Below are positions 1-6,910 of a stretch of DNA of 36,590 bases, one piece after another. Position 1 is the stretch's first letter. The number at the start of each line of letters is the position of its first letter. The translations under genes were made by a program, and so were the position numbers. The stretch spans positions 1 to 36,590 of the forward strand of contig NZ_JAUSUJ010000039.1 of NCBI RefSeq assembly GCF_030813915.1, written 5' to 3'. The notes beneath the pieces were generated by a model, which was not told where the DNA came from, ran no database searches, and saw only the letters and a list, made by a program, of their open reading frames with translations. The stretch comes from Rhodoplanes tepidamans. GTDB lineage: Bacteria > Pseudomonadota > Alphaproteobacteria > Rhizobiales > Xanthobacteraceae.

Positions 1-37
1 CTCGGCTGCGCCCGGCTGACGCCGGTCTTGAACGGGC

Positions 38-57
38 GATTCGTCATAAGACGAATC
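38..57. repeat. Perfect 8-bp inverted repeat
   Basis: The arms gattcgtc (38-45) and gacgaatc (50-57) are exact reverse complements separated by ataa. The repeat lies about 100 bp upstream of the first gene and has no T-run, so it looks more like an operator or cruciform than an intrinsic terminator. Its function is unknown. Confidence 0.5.
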
Positions 58-157
58 TTACATCAGCTCGACCCGCCGATTCTTGCCCAGTCTCTTCGCT
101 ATTCCGCCCTACGATCACGACGCTATCGTCGCCTCCGCAGACCAGGATGGCCGCGGC

Positions 158-482
158 ATGAGCGAGATCCTGAGGCGGGTCCAGACGCTGGTCCTCGGCG
201 GCGATTGGCTCGCCTCCGAGCACGGCTATGGCGAGATTCTCGCGGATGATTTCATGGCGACCGTGGTGGTCGCTGGCATTGCCGAGGGTGACGGTCGAGG
301 CGTATGCGGACCGGCACCGTGGTCCGAGCGTTCTGACCCTGCAGCGGGACCAGGACGGGCGCCTCATTCACGTCGTCTGGGCCATCCCTGCCGGTCAGCG
401 GCGTCCCGCCGTCCTGGTGACGGCCTACAGGCCGGATCCGGCGCGTTGGGATGCGGACCTCAAGGTGCGGAGACCGAAATGA
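158..482 (+). pseudogene. DUF4258 family protein, frameshifted
   Basis: Two frames together spell a DUF4258-like small protein. From ATG 158 one frame reads MSEILRRVQTLVLGGDW and continues through SEHGYGEILADD to AGIAEG. The homologous continuation VTVEAYADRHRGPSVLTL, then HVVWAIPAGQRRPAVLVTAYRPDPARWDADLK, is in the next frame and stops at 480-482. Removing one G from the ggg at 286-288 restores a single reading frame of about 107 residues, the usual family size. The stop overlaps the start of the next gene (ATGA), so the two were one operon. DUF4258 proteins are often found beside small partners in toxin-antitoxin-like arrangements; that role is inference here. The lesion could be a real +1 insertion or a sequencing error in a short G run. 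Confidence 0.72.
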
Positions 483-694
483 CCCGCAAACGGACCAAGC
501 TGGTTCAGGTCGGAAAATACGCGGCCGAGGTCGAGGTCGAGCTGATCGAGGACGATACCGCCTGGTCGCCGTATCTCTCGCCGGCCGATGTGACCAAGCT
601 CGATGCCGTCCGGCTCGCGCTGCGCCGCGGCGACCTTGGCGCTGCGGAGACCTACGGGACGGTGTTCGAGCTCGTCCCCGTGAAGCAAGCGTAG
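479..694 (+). CDS. Small partner protein of the DUF4258 gene (hypothetical)
   Basis: This 71-residue protein starts at ATG 479, inside the stop of the DUF4258 gene (ATGA overlap), which fixes the start. It has a KYAAEVEVELIEDDTAWSPYLS segment followed by a KLDAVRLALRRGDLGAA helix. It is clearly homologous to the protein at 893-1105: both share GKYAAEV, KL-A-RLALRRGDL and VFEL-PV. No named domain is recognised. Its position behind a DUF4258 gene suggests an antitoxin-like or stabilising partner, but nothing in the sequence proves this. The reading frame is intact although its upstream partner is broken. Confidence 0.65.
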   Translation: MTRKRTKLVQVGKYAAEVEVELIEDDTAWSPYLSPADVTKLDAVRLALRRGDLGAAETYGTVFELVPVKQA

Positions 695-720
695 CCCGGG
701 GTCGTCGGTCGTCGATCGTC

Positions 721-803
721 ACCCGGCTGGAACGCAGCGACAGCCGGGCTGAGCATCGCCGCGACGCCGGTCCCGCGTTTCGCTTCGCTCAACGCGGGCT
801 ACG
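721..803. repeat. BIME-like dispersed intergenic repeat, copy 1
   Basis: The unit has two hairpins. The first pairs agcccggct-type arms around a ggaacgcagcga core. The second is a perfect 8-bp stem, cccgcgtt/aacgcggg, around tcgcttcgctc, and the unit ends in gctacgg. Close copies lie at 1138-1220 and 1672-1756. This copy ends just before the truncated DUF4258 remnant at 813. Confidence 0.8.
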
Positions 804-812
804 GACCATTAT

Positions 813-896
813 CAACGCCGGCCGGCCGTGCTGGTGACGGCGTATCGTCCCGACGATCGCTGGGACGCGGACTTCAAAGGACGAAGATCGAAGTGA
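813..896 (+). pseudogene. Truncated DUF4258 C-terminus
   Basis: In the frame ending at TGA 894-896 the DNA encodes QRRPAVLVTAYRPD, then DRWDADFKGRRSK and stop. This matches the last 27 or so residues of the DUF4258 protein encoded at 158-482. The first three quarters of the gene are missing; homology begins about 10 bp after the end of a dispersed repeat. The stop overlaps the GTG start of the next gene, the same arrangement as the first pair, which shows that a complete pair once stood here. Confidence 0.75.
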
Positions 897-1105
897 TCCG
901 GACGTCGACCAAGCTGATTCACGAAGGCAAGTACGCGGCCGAGGTCGACGTCGAGTTGTTGTACAACGACGACTCGTCGTCGCCGACGATGTCGCTCGAC
1001 GATGCCCGCAAGCTCGAAGCGATGCGGCTGGCCCTGCGCCGCGGCGACCTCGCCGAAGCCCTCCGCCACGGCCGCGTGTTCGAGTTGCTGCCGGTCGTGA
1101 ATTGA
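893..1105 (+). CDS. Second copy of the DUF4258 partner protein
   Basis: This 70-residue protein starts with GTG at 893, overlapping the TGA of the truncated DUF4258 remnant (894-896). It is a paralogue of the 479-694 product, sharing TKL, GKYAAEV-VEL, KLEAMRLALRRGDL and VFELLPV. Copy 1 uses ATG at the equivalent position, so the GTG start is supported by alignment. The gene stays open although its operon partner has been destroyed, as expected if the partner was the harmful or dispensable member. Expression is uncertain because the native upstream region has been replaced by a dispersed repeat. Confidence 0.6.
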   Translation: MIRTSTKLIHEGKYAAEVDVELLYNDDSSSPTMSLDDARKLEAMRLALRRGDLAEALRHGRVFELLPVVN

Positions 1106-1137
1106 GCGGCCCGCCTTTTCCCGAGCGGAGCGAGACG

Positions 1138-1220
1138 TAGCCCGGCCGGAACGCAGCGAAGGCCGGGGCGAGCGTCGTCGCGACGCCGGTCCCGCGTTTC
1201 GCTTCGCTCAACGGGCTACG
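1138..1220. repeat. BIME-like dispersed intergenic repeat, copy 2
   Basis: It has the same two-hairpin organisation as copy 1: gtagcccggccggaacgcagcg, then cgcgacgccggtcccgcg, then tcgcttcgctcaacgggctacg. The second stem is imperfect here because a few bases are missing (aacgggc instead of aacgcgggc). A shorter relative containing gcttcgctccttgcgggctacgg follows at about 1267-1305. Confidence 0.75.
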
Positions 1221-1266
1221 ACGGGTATCCGGAATCGGAGCAGGCAAGCACCGTCCGGGTCGCGGC

Positions 1267-1305
1267 GCCGCCCCGCAATCCGCTTCGCTCCTTGCGGGCT
1301 ACGGG
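1267..1305. repeat. Partial dispersed-repeat hairpin
   Basis: The unit ccccgcaa-tccgcttcgctcc-ttgcgggctacgg is a stem-loop with ccgcaa/ttgcgg arms, and it shares the cgcttcgctc loop and gggctacgg end with the neighbouring BIME-like copies. It is the second hairpin only, without the first. It lies about 30 bp upstream of the coiled-coil gene. Confidence 0.55.
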
Positions 1306-1336
1306 TTAATATCGGCGGCAGCGAACGGTGAGCCCC

Positions 1337-1666
1337 ATGACCGACTACGTCACCCGCACCGAGTTCGAGCATCTCGTCGGCCGCGTCGGTGTCGTCGAGC
1401 GCGAGGTCGACGGCGAGAAGATGGTCACGCGCCATGTGCTCACCGAGACGCGCCGCAACTCCGACGACCTCGCCGCGATCAAGTCCCGTCTCGACCGGGT
1501 GGAGCTGAAGCTCGATGACCTCAGCCGAAAAGTCGAGGGCATCGCCGAGGACTTGAACGGCAGAATCGCAGGTGTCGACGGCAAGGTGTCCGGCCTCGCC
1601 GCCACCTTGCCCGGCCTGATCGCCGACACCATGCGCGAGGTGCTGCGCGAGCGCGACGGACGGTGA
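1337..1666 (+). CDS. Coiled-coil protein, paralogue of 6587-6883
   Basis: This 109-residue protein of unknown function is almost entirely helical with heptad-like spacing (SRLDRVELKLDDLSRKVEGI) and no membrane segment. ATG 1337 is preferred over the in-frame GTG at 1328 because the paralogue begins MTELITRDEF and this one MTDYVTRTEF. Both share the block EREVDGEKMVTRHVL and the ending LP-I-AD-(M/L)R--LRERDGR. The middle, where one finds repeated DDL/DGK units, differs in length, as is common in coiled coils. It probably oligomerises in the cytoplasm; no partner is evident from its neighbours. It is flanked by dispersed repeats on both sides. Confidence 0.7.
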   Translation: MTDYVTRTEFEHLVGRVGVVEREVDGEKMVTRHVLTETRRNSDDLAAIKSRLDRVELKLDDLSRKVEGIAEDLNGRIAGVDGKVSGLAATLPGLIADTMREVLRERDGR

Positions 1667-1671
1667 CCCGG

Positions 1672-1756
1672 AGCCCGGCCGGACCGCAGCGACAGCCGGG
1701 CTGAGCGTCGCCGCGAGGCCGGTCCCGCGTCTCGCTTCGCTCGACGCGGGCTACGA
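1672..1756. repeat. BIME-like dispersed intergenic repeat, copy 3
   Basis: It has the same two-hairpin unit as at 721-803: agcccggc-cggaccgcagcgac-agccgggct, then a cccgcgtc/gacgcggg stem around tcgcttcgct. The stem bases have changed in a compensating way (gtt/aac to gtc/gac), which indicates selection for structure. It starts a few bases after the stop of the coiled-coil gene. Confidence 0.8.
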
Positions 1757-1837
1757 CCACAGAGACTGCGGCAACGCGCGCCGCCTTGCTCCCCTCCCCG
1801 CCGCGTGCGAGACCGGGGCGCCGGTCCGGAACCCGCG

Positions 1838-2728
1838 ATGCCGCTGCTGAACGACTCGCCGCTCCTGATGAACCGCGACCTGGTGCTGCGGCATCTCGCG
1901 GCGCGGCGCGTGAGGCTGTCGCGCACGAAAGTCTTCTTCCAGCAGGAGCATACGCTGGTGCTGCCGGGCGGGCGCGACGTGCCGGCGGGGACGCCGGCCG
2001 GGACCGTGCCGTCGCTCCTGGATCCGGCCGAGACCTATCTGGTGCGGGTCGTGAACGCCGCGCACTACGAGGCCGCCGACATCGTCGTCGACTACGCCGT
2101 CCCGAACGTCGTCAACGTCGCGACCAGCGGCCTCTTTCCCGACGCGATCCTGAACAGGATCGTCTACGCGCCGTCGCTGCCCTTCGCCTACGAGACCGGC
2201 GGCGACCGCCCGCTCGACGTGCTCAGCAATTTCTTCGATACGGCGCAGCCGCGCCGCGCGCCGCTGATCCGGGCCCTGACGGACCGGTTTCCCGGATACC
2301 GCAACGTCACCGGCGTGTTCGACCTCCCCGGCCTCGCCCGGCTGTACGGGAGCGCCAGGATTCTGGTCAACGCGCACCAGACGCCGCATCATCACACGAT
2401 CGAGGAGTTCCGGGTGCTGCCGGCGCTGTCGCGCGGCGCCATCGTGATCAGCGAGGACGTGCCGCTGCGCACGCACGTTCCGTATCACGAGCACGTCGTC
2501 TGGTGCCGCTTCGAGGAGATCCCCGACACGGTCGCGGCCGTGCTGGCGGACTACGACGCGGTGTTCGACCGCATCCACGGCGGCGGCCGCCTGGCCCGGC
2601 GCCTCGCCGCCATGCGGTCGGACTTCGCGCGGGACATGGACGCCGCCCTCGCCCGGCTGCCGGCCCCGCCCGCACCGTGGGACGCCCGTTTCTGGGCGCG
2701 GCTGCGCGGCCTGCTCGACCGCCGCTGA
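1838..2728 (+). CDS. Glycosyltransferase-like protein (group 1 type C-terminus)
   Basis: The protein has about 296 residues from ATG 1838; an alternative start is ATG 1868 ([10 protein letters not shown]), and neither has a strong Shine-Dalgarno. The middle and C-terminal half resemble the nucleotide-sugar-binding half of GT-B glycosyltransferases: a segment [17 protein letters not shown] is followed by [39 protein letters not shown] and a [18 protein letters not shown] stretch. These match the usual pattern in which a list of sugar-binding residues precedes a conserved E and a late regulatory helix. No N-terminal acceptor domain of normal length is obvious, so it is short for a full GT-B enzyme. 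No signal peptide is seen. Substrate is unknown; the neighbours give no pathway. Confidence 0.6.
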   Translation: MPLLNDSPLLMNRDLVLRHLAARRVRLSRTKVFFQQEHTLVLPGGRDVPAGTPAGTVPSLLDPAETYLVRVVNAAHYEAADIVVDYAVPNVVNVATSGLFPDAILNRIVYAPSLPFAYETGGDRPLDVLSNFFDTAQPRRAPLIRALTDRFPGYRNVTGVFDLPGLARLYGSARILVNAHQTPHHHTIEEFRVLPALSRGAIVISEDVPLRTHVPYHEHVVWCRFEEIPDTVAAVLADYDAVFDRIHGGGRLARRLAAMRSDFARDMDAALARLPAPPAPWDARFWARLRGLLDRR

Positions 2729-2813
2729 GAGGGCCCGGCAGCCCTCCCCGGGGCCCGGTCTTGTGCGCCGCAGCAACCCGCTACCAAACCGCGCCCCGGG
2801 CCCTCCTCCCACC

Positions 2814-2841
2814 TTGGCACCGGCCCGCGTCCGGGTAAGAT
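2814..2841 (+). promoter_or_regulatory. Putative sigma-70 promoter of gltA
   Basis: TTGGCA (2814-2819) and TAAGAT (2836-2841) are separated by 16 bp and lie about 105 bp upstream of the gltA start. Each hexamer differs from consensus at one or two positions. A long-spaced inverted repeat (gagggcccgg at 2729-2738 and ccgggccctc at 2796-2805) lies just upstream. Confidence 0.5.
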
Positions 2842-2945
2842 GCCGGCACGCATCGACCGGCAGGCCCCGGGTGCCGCGACGGCGTCCCGCCCGGCTGCCG
2901 ACCGTCTCTCGACCGCCGCCAACCGCTCAGGATGGATCCCCCACG

Positions 2946-4253
2946 ATGGCCGCTGACCAGGGTGCGCACGCGCAGAACGGGACTCTCACGATCGACGGCA
3001 AGGCGCACACGTTTCCGATCCGCCACGGCACCGCCGGGCCGGACGTCCTCGACGTCGGCAAGCTCTACGGCCAGGCCGGCATCTTCACCTACGACCCCGG
3101 CTTCACCTCGACGGCGAGCTGCGAGTCGAAGATCACCTATGTGGACGGCGATGCCGGCCACCTGCTCTATCGCGGCTACCCGGTCGAGGATCTGGTGGCC
3201 CGCGGCGACTATCTGGAGACCTGCTACCTGCTGCTCTACGGCGACCTGCCGACCGCGCGGCAGAAGGCGGATTTCGACTACCGGGTCACGCACCACACCA
3301 TGGTGCACGAGCAGATGGTGCGGTTCTTCCAGGGCTTCCGGCGCGATTCGCATCCGATGGCCGTGATGGTGGGCAGCGTCGGCGCGCTGTCGGCCTTCTA
3401 TCACGACTCCACCGACATCGCCGATCCGCACCAGCGGATGATCGCCTCGATCCGCATGATCGCCAAGATGCCGACCATCGCGGCGATGGCCTACAAGTAC
3501 ACGACCGGCCAGCCCTTCGTGTATCCGAAGAACGAGCTCGACTACGCCGCCAACTTCCTGCGCATGTGCTTCTCGGTGCCGTTCGAGGAGTACAAGGTCA
3601 ACCCGGTGCTGGCCCGCGCCATGGACCGGATTCTGATCCTCCACGCCGACAACGAGCAGGGCGCGTCGTCCTCGACGGTGCGGCTCGCCGGCTCGTCGGG
3701 CGCCAACCCGTTCGCCTGCATCGCGGCCGGGGTGGCCTGCCTGTGGGGCCCGGCGCACGGCGGTGCCAACGAGGCGGCGCTGAAGATGCTGGCCGAGATC
3801 GGCAAGCCGGAGCGCATCCCGGCCTTCATCGCCCGCGCCAAGGATCCGGACGACCCGTTCCGCCTGCTCGGCTTCGGCCACCGCGTCTACAAGAGCTACG
3901 ATCCGCGCGCCCGGGTGATGCACGGCATCTGCCGCGAGGTGCTGGCCGAGGTCGGAGTCGCCGACCCGCTGTTCGAGGTCGCCGAGGAGCTCGAGCGCGC
4001 CGCCATGGCGGACGAGTACTTCGTCGAGAAGAAGCTCTTCCCCAACCTCGACTTCTATTCCGGCCTGACGCTGCGCGCGATGGGCTTCCCGCCGGCCATG
4101 TTCACGGCGGTGTTCTCGCTCGCCCGCACGGCCGGCTGGATCGCCCAGTGGATGGAGATGATCTCCGATCCGAGCCAGAAGATCGGCCGCCCGCGCCAGC
4201 TCTACACCGGCGCTACGCGCCGCGACTACGTGCCGGTGGCGAAGCGGGGGTGA
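2946..4253 (+). CDS. gltA: Citrate synthase
   Basis: This enzyme condenses oxaloacetate with acetyl-CoA to citrate, the entry step of the TCA cycle, in the cytoplasm. It is a full-length type II (hexameric, NADH-regulated type) protein of 435 residues. ATG 2946 begins [19 protein letters not shown], has AGGA at 2928-2931 upstream, and gives the normal N-terminal beta domain; the longer open frame upstream is not coding-like. Catalytic residues are visible: His271 in [10 protein letters not shown], His312 in [14 protein letters not shown] and Asp369 in FPNLDFYSG. The C-terminus ends with the usual [18 protein letters not shown]. It is monocistronic, with its own promoter, and convergent with the higBA pair. 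Confidence 0.97.
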   Translation: MAADQGAHAQNGTLTIDGKAHTFPIRHGTAGPDVLDVGKLYGQAGIFTYDPGFTSTASCESKITYVDGDAGHLLYRGYPVEDLVARGDYLETCYLLLYGDLPTARQKADFDYRVTHHTMVHEQMVRFFQGFRRDSHPMAVMVGSVGALSAFYHDSTDIADPHQRMIASIRMIAKMPTIAAMAYKYTTGQPFVYPKNELDYAANFLRMCFSVPFEEYKVNPVLARAMDRILILHADNEQGASSSTVRLAGSSGANPFACIAAGVACLWGPAHGGANEAALKMLAEIGKPERIPAFIARAKDPDDPFRLLGFGHRVYKSYDPRARVMHGICREVLAEVGVADPLFEVAEELERAAMADEYFVEKKLFPNLDFYSGLTLRAMGFPPAMFTAVFSLARTAGWIAQWMEMISDPSQKIGRPRQLYTGATRRDYVPVAKRG

Positions 4254-4269
4254 GGCCGAGGGGAGGCCG

Positions 4270-4566
4270 TCAGGCCGCGTCCGCGGGGCGGACGCGGCGC
4301 GCGATCTCGGCGCCGTGCTCCTTCTCGACCACGGCGATATCGTACTGACCCTGCAGATCGAGCCAGAACTGCGGCGGATTCCCGAACCACCGGCCGAGCC
4401 GCACGGCCGTGTCGGCCGAGATCGAGCGCCGTTCGTTCAGGATGTCGGTGATGCGACCGGACGGCACGCCGAGATCGAGCGCGAGACGGTTGGCGCTGAT
4501 GCCCCGCGCCACCAGCTCCCGCTTGAGCAGTCGGCCCGGATGCACGGCAGGAGTCATCGTCCTCAT
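4270..4566 (-). CDS. higA: HigA-type antitoxin (XRE helix-turn-helix)
   Basis: This is the antitoxin and DNA-binding autorepressor of a host-inhibition-of-growth (HigBA) module. The 98-residue protein has the standard HigA layout: VHPGRLLKREL, an XRE helix-turn-helix (SANRLALDLGVPSGRITDILN), the RRSISADTAVRLGRWFG block, then NPPQFWLDLQGQYDIAVVE. The start ATG (4566-4564) overlaps the HigB stop in an ATGA junction, so MRTMTPAVHPG is the start; a second in-frame ATG follows at 4557. The gene is translated after the toxin, which is the normal order for higBA and unlike most TA operons. A perfect 8-bp hairpin (cgcgtccg/cggacgcg, 4276-4296) sits inside the end of the gene and may serve gltA or higA transcription. 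Confidence 0.9.
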   Translation of the reverse strand: MRTMTPAVHPGRLLKRELVARGISANRLALDLGVPSGRITDILNERRSISADTAVRLGRWFGNPPQFWLDLQGQYDIAVVEKEHGAEIARRVRPADAA

Positions 4567-4850
4567 CCCTTGTGATAGTCGACGATCTCGACGTCGTAGG
4601 CGTCCCCCTTGCGGAAGACGAAGCAGATCCGCCAGCGCTCGTTCACGGTCATGGCCCACTGTCCCTTGCGGTCGCCCTTCAGCTTGTGAAGACCGACGCT
4701 CCGCAGCGGGCTGAGATCCCCCAATCCCTTCGCCACATTGAGCGCGAGCAGGAGATCGATGGCCGCGTCGAAATCCAGGCCGCGTAGCTGGTTCGGCCGC
4801 TCGCCGCCCCAGACTCTGCGGCTCACGGCATTCCGCCATGTCCGGATCAT
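4563..4850 (-). CDS. higB: HigB-type ribosome-dependent mRNA interferase toxin
   Basis: HigB belongs to the RelE/ParE fold and cleaves mRNA on the ribosome when HigA is lost. The protein has 95 residues, close to the family length. The start at 4850 (MIRTWRN) is chosen because the family begins MI-SF(R/K). The core LDLLLALNVAKGLGDL, LHKLKGDRKGQWAMTVNERWRI and CFVFRKGDAYDVEIVDYHKG matches HigB closely, including the basic residues before the RWRI strand and the final DYH. It forms an operon with higA by a 4-nt overlap. Nothing looks disrupted, so the module is probably functional. No other mobile-element sign is seen here beyond its position after gltA. Confidence 0.92.
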   Translation of the reverse strand: MIRTWRNAVSRRVWGGERPNQLRGLDFDAAIDLLLALNVAKGLGDLSPLRSVGLHKLKGDRKGQWAMTVNERWRICFVFRKGDAYDVEIVDYHKG

Positions 4851-4935
4851 GGCAAGAACATACGACGCCGCGCGGCGAGCGACAAGCGGCCGCCGAAGGT
4901 CCGGCTGGTCACCCGGGCGCCCGCGCACGGCGCGG

Positions 4936-5904
4936 CTACGCCGCGGCCTTCTCCTTCAGCGCCGGCGCCAGCTCGCGCCGGAAGACCTCGCAGAACTCCT
5001 GCTGGCGCGGGCCGATCTGGGTGATCACCACGTGGTCGAAGCCGGCGTCGACATACTTGCCGATCGCCTTCACATGCGCCTCGATCGACGGGCCGCAGCT
5101 CACCACCTTCGCGATGTCGTCCGGCGTCACGCTGGCGCTCGCGGCGGCGAAGCCCTCGGTGTCGGGCAGCTCGGCCATCACGGGCCAGCCGGCGGCCGAC
5201 CAGCGGAAATACTTGTGCGCGGTCCGCTTGGCCTCGTCCTGGCTCGGCCCCCAGCAGACCGACACCTCGCAGTAGCGAGGCCCCTTGCCGCCGGCCTTCG
5301 CATAGGCCCCGGTCAGCGCCGTGTCGGCGTCGGTCGCCATCAGGCCGTCCGCCTTCTCGGCGGCGAGCCGCGCCGCCATCGGCCCGCCGGCGGCGAGCAC
5401 CACCGGCACCTTGCGGTCCGGCCGGTCGAACAGCTCGGCGTGATCGAGCACCAGGTGGCGCCCCTGGTAGTTCTTCAGCGTGCCGCCCAGCAGGCCCTGG
5501 ATGATGTCCAGCGCCTCGGCGAGCCGGTCCTGGCGCTCGACGCGGCCCGGCCAGCCGGCGCCGATCACGTGCTCGTTGAGCCGCTCGCCGGCGCCGAGCC
5601 CGAGCGTGAAGCGGTCGCCGCTCAGCAGCGCCACGGTGGCGGCGCCCTGCGCCACGATCGCCGGATGATACCGGAAGGTCGGGCAGGTCACGGCCGTCAT
5701 CAGGCCGATCCGCCCGGTTGCCTGCGCCACCGCGCCGAGCACCGACCAGGCGAGCGGCGCGTGCCCCTGCTCGTCGAGCCAGGGCGAGAAATGGTCCGAG
5801 ATCGCCGCGAAGTCGAAGCCGGCCTCCTCGGCCGCCACGGCGTTGCGGACGAGGTCGAGGGGCCCGTGCTCCTCGGACATCAGCTTGTAGCCGAGCTTGA
5901 TCAT
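4936..5904 (-). CDS. LLM-class, F420-type oxidoreductase (TIGR03557-like)
   Basis: This is a luciferase-like monooxygenase-fold oxidoreductase. The 322 residues begin MIKLGYKLMSEEHGPLDLVRNA, with conserved AISDHFSPWLDEQGHAP, the GRIGLMTAVTCPTFRYHPA strand, SGDRFTLGLGAGERLNEHV, and AEKADGLMAT. These are the marks of the F420-dependent glucose-6-phosphate dehydrogenase-related family. The start ATG at 5904 gives the standard N-terminus; the longer upstream frame has no family similarity. Whether this organism makes F420 or the protein uses FMN cannot be told from the window; no F420 biosynthesis genes are present. Substrate unknown. It is transcribed alone. Confidence 0.85.
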   Translation of the reverse strand: MIKLGYKLMSEEHGPLDLVRNAVAAEEAGFDFAAISDHFSPWLDEQGHAPLAWSVLGAVAQATGRIGLMTAVTCPTFRYHPAIVAQGAATVALLSGDRFTLGLGAGERLNEHVIGAGWPGRVERQDRLAEALDIIQGLLGGTLKNYQGRHLVLDHAELFDRPDRKVPVVLAAGGPMAARLAAEKADGLMATDADTALTGAYAKAGGKGPRYCEVSVCWGPSQDEAKRTAHKYFRWSAAGWPVMAELPDTEGFAAASASVTPDDIAKVVSCGPSIEAHVKAIGKYVDAGFDHVVITQIGPRQQEFCEVFRRELAPALKEKAAA

Positions 5905-6057
5905 GTCGGTCGCGCCTGTCGAACGGGAAACCTGCGGCGTGGTCGGCCGCACCGCTCTGGCAACGTGCCGGCGCCCGATTGGTTCGCAGGCACCGTGGTG
6001 CCGCGCGGCGAGGCCGGTCGCGTGTTCGACGCCGGTCCGGAAGCTGGTCCCGAATCG

Positions 6058-6085
6058 AAAAATCCCCGGCCGGGGGCCGGGGATT
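6058..6085 (-). terminator. Intrinsic terminator of gapR
   Basis: An 11-bp perfect stem (aatccccggcc, 6061-6071, with ggccggggatt, 6075-6085) closes a GGG loop and, read on the minus strand, is followed by TTTTT. It lies 33 bp after the DUF2312 stop. It is the clearest factor-independent terminator in the window. The plus-strand side has no T-run, so it is directional. Confidence 0.85.
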
Positions 6086-6118
6086 CGTCTTCTTCTGCCG
6101 ACGCCTCGAACAGCTTCG

Positions 6119-6400
6119 TCAGGCCGCCTTCTTCTTGGCGGACGGCACCGCCGCATTGGTGATGGCCTCCAGGTAGAGGTCGAGCAGCGTCTCGCGCTCG
6201 TCCCGCTCCTTCTGGTCCTGCTTGCGGATGCGGATCACCTCGCGAAGGATCTTCACGTCGAAGCCGTTGCCCTTGGCTTCGAGGAAGATCTCCTTCTTGG
6301 CCTCGTTCAGCGCCTTGATCTCCTCGTCGATGGTCTCGATGCGCTCGACGATGGTGCGCAGCTGATCGCCGGCGATACCCGTGACGTCCGAACCGCTCAT
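6119..6400 (-). CDS. gapR: GapR-family nucleoid-associated protein (DUF2312)
   Basis: GapR proteins bind overtwisted, AT-rich DNA ahead of replication and transcription and assist topoisomerases in alphaproteobacteria. The 93-residue product has the family helices: GDQLRTIVERIETIDEEIKAL, NEAKKEIFLEAKGNGFDVKIL, REVIRIRKQDQKERDERE and LLDLYLEAI, ending in a Lys-rich tail. The start at 6400 is preceded by an AGGAGT Shine-Dalgarno 6-7 bp upstream. Length and order match the family. It is followed by a strong terminator, so it is a single-gene transcript, divergent from the coiled-coil gene at 6587. Confidence 0.92.
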   Translation of the reverse strand: MSGSDVTGIAGDQLRTIVERIETIDEEIKALNEAKKEIFLEAKGNGFDVKILREVIRIRKQDQKERDERETLLDLYLEAITNAAVPSAKKKAA

Positions 6401-6586
6401 GGTTTACTCCTGGTCAACGCGACCACGAAAAACTGCGCCATCCGGCGCCGTCCGGCAAGGCGCGGGCGCCGCCGTGGTTGACGTTTTACTAACGGTCGCC
6501 GACCCTGGCGCGACGCGGCGCCGGACGGGCCCCGCGACGACGTCCCGTCCCCGCCGGCATCGCGTGGACACCTTCGGCAGGCTCCC

Positions 6587-6883
6587 ATGACCGAGCTCAT
6601 CACGAGAGACGAATTCGACCAGCTCGCCGCCCGGCTCGGGATTCTCGAGCGCGAGGTCGACGGCGAGAAGATGGTGACGCGCCACGTGCTCTCGGAGGCG
6701 CGGCGCACCAGCGATCGGGTCGCCGCGCTGGAGGCGCGGCTCGACCGCATGGAGCGCAAGGTCGACGACATCGGCCGGCGTCTCGCCGAGCTCGACGGCA
6801 AGCTGACGGTGCTGACCACCACCCTGCCCCGCATCGTCGCCGACGCGCTGCGCGCCGCGCTGCGCGAGCGCGACGGGCGCTGA
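6587..6883 (+). CDS. Coiled-coil protein, paralogue of 1337-1666
   Basis: The 98-residue helical protein begins MTELITRDEFDQLAARLG and contains the strongly conserved EREVDGEKMVTRHVLSEARR block shared with the product at 1337-1666. A coiled coil (ALEARLDRMERKVDDIGRR) follows, and it ends IVADALRAALRERDGR, again like the paralogue. No catalytic motif, signal peptide or membrane segment is present. It is divergent from gapR across 186 bp and ends 27 bp before the convergent subtilase gene. Function unknown; the strict conservation of the EREVDGEKMVTRHVL segment relative to the rest suggests a binding surface. Confidence 0.75.
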   Translation: MTELITRDEFDQLAARLGILEREVDGEKMVTRHVLSEARRTSDRVAALEARLDRMERKVDDIGRRLAELDGKLTVLTTTLPRIVADALRAALRERDGR

Positions 6884-6910
6884 GGCGCCACGGGCGGCGC
6901 GGGCTCGCCC

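Noticed and set aside
2729-2805. gagggcccgg...ccgggccctc as a terminator of the glycosyltransferase-like gene
   Set aside because: The loop of more than 50 nt and lack of a T-run make it a poor terminator; it may be accidental in such GC-rich DNA.
2781-3923. A minus-strand open frame opposite gltA
   Set aside because: It is an antisense shadow of citrate synthase.
4738-6162. A long plus-strand open frame opposite the LLM oxidoreductase
   Set aside because: It is compositionally biased and antisense to a recognisable enzyme.
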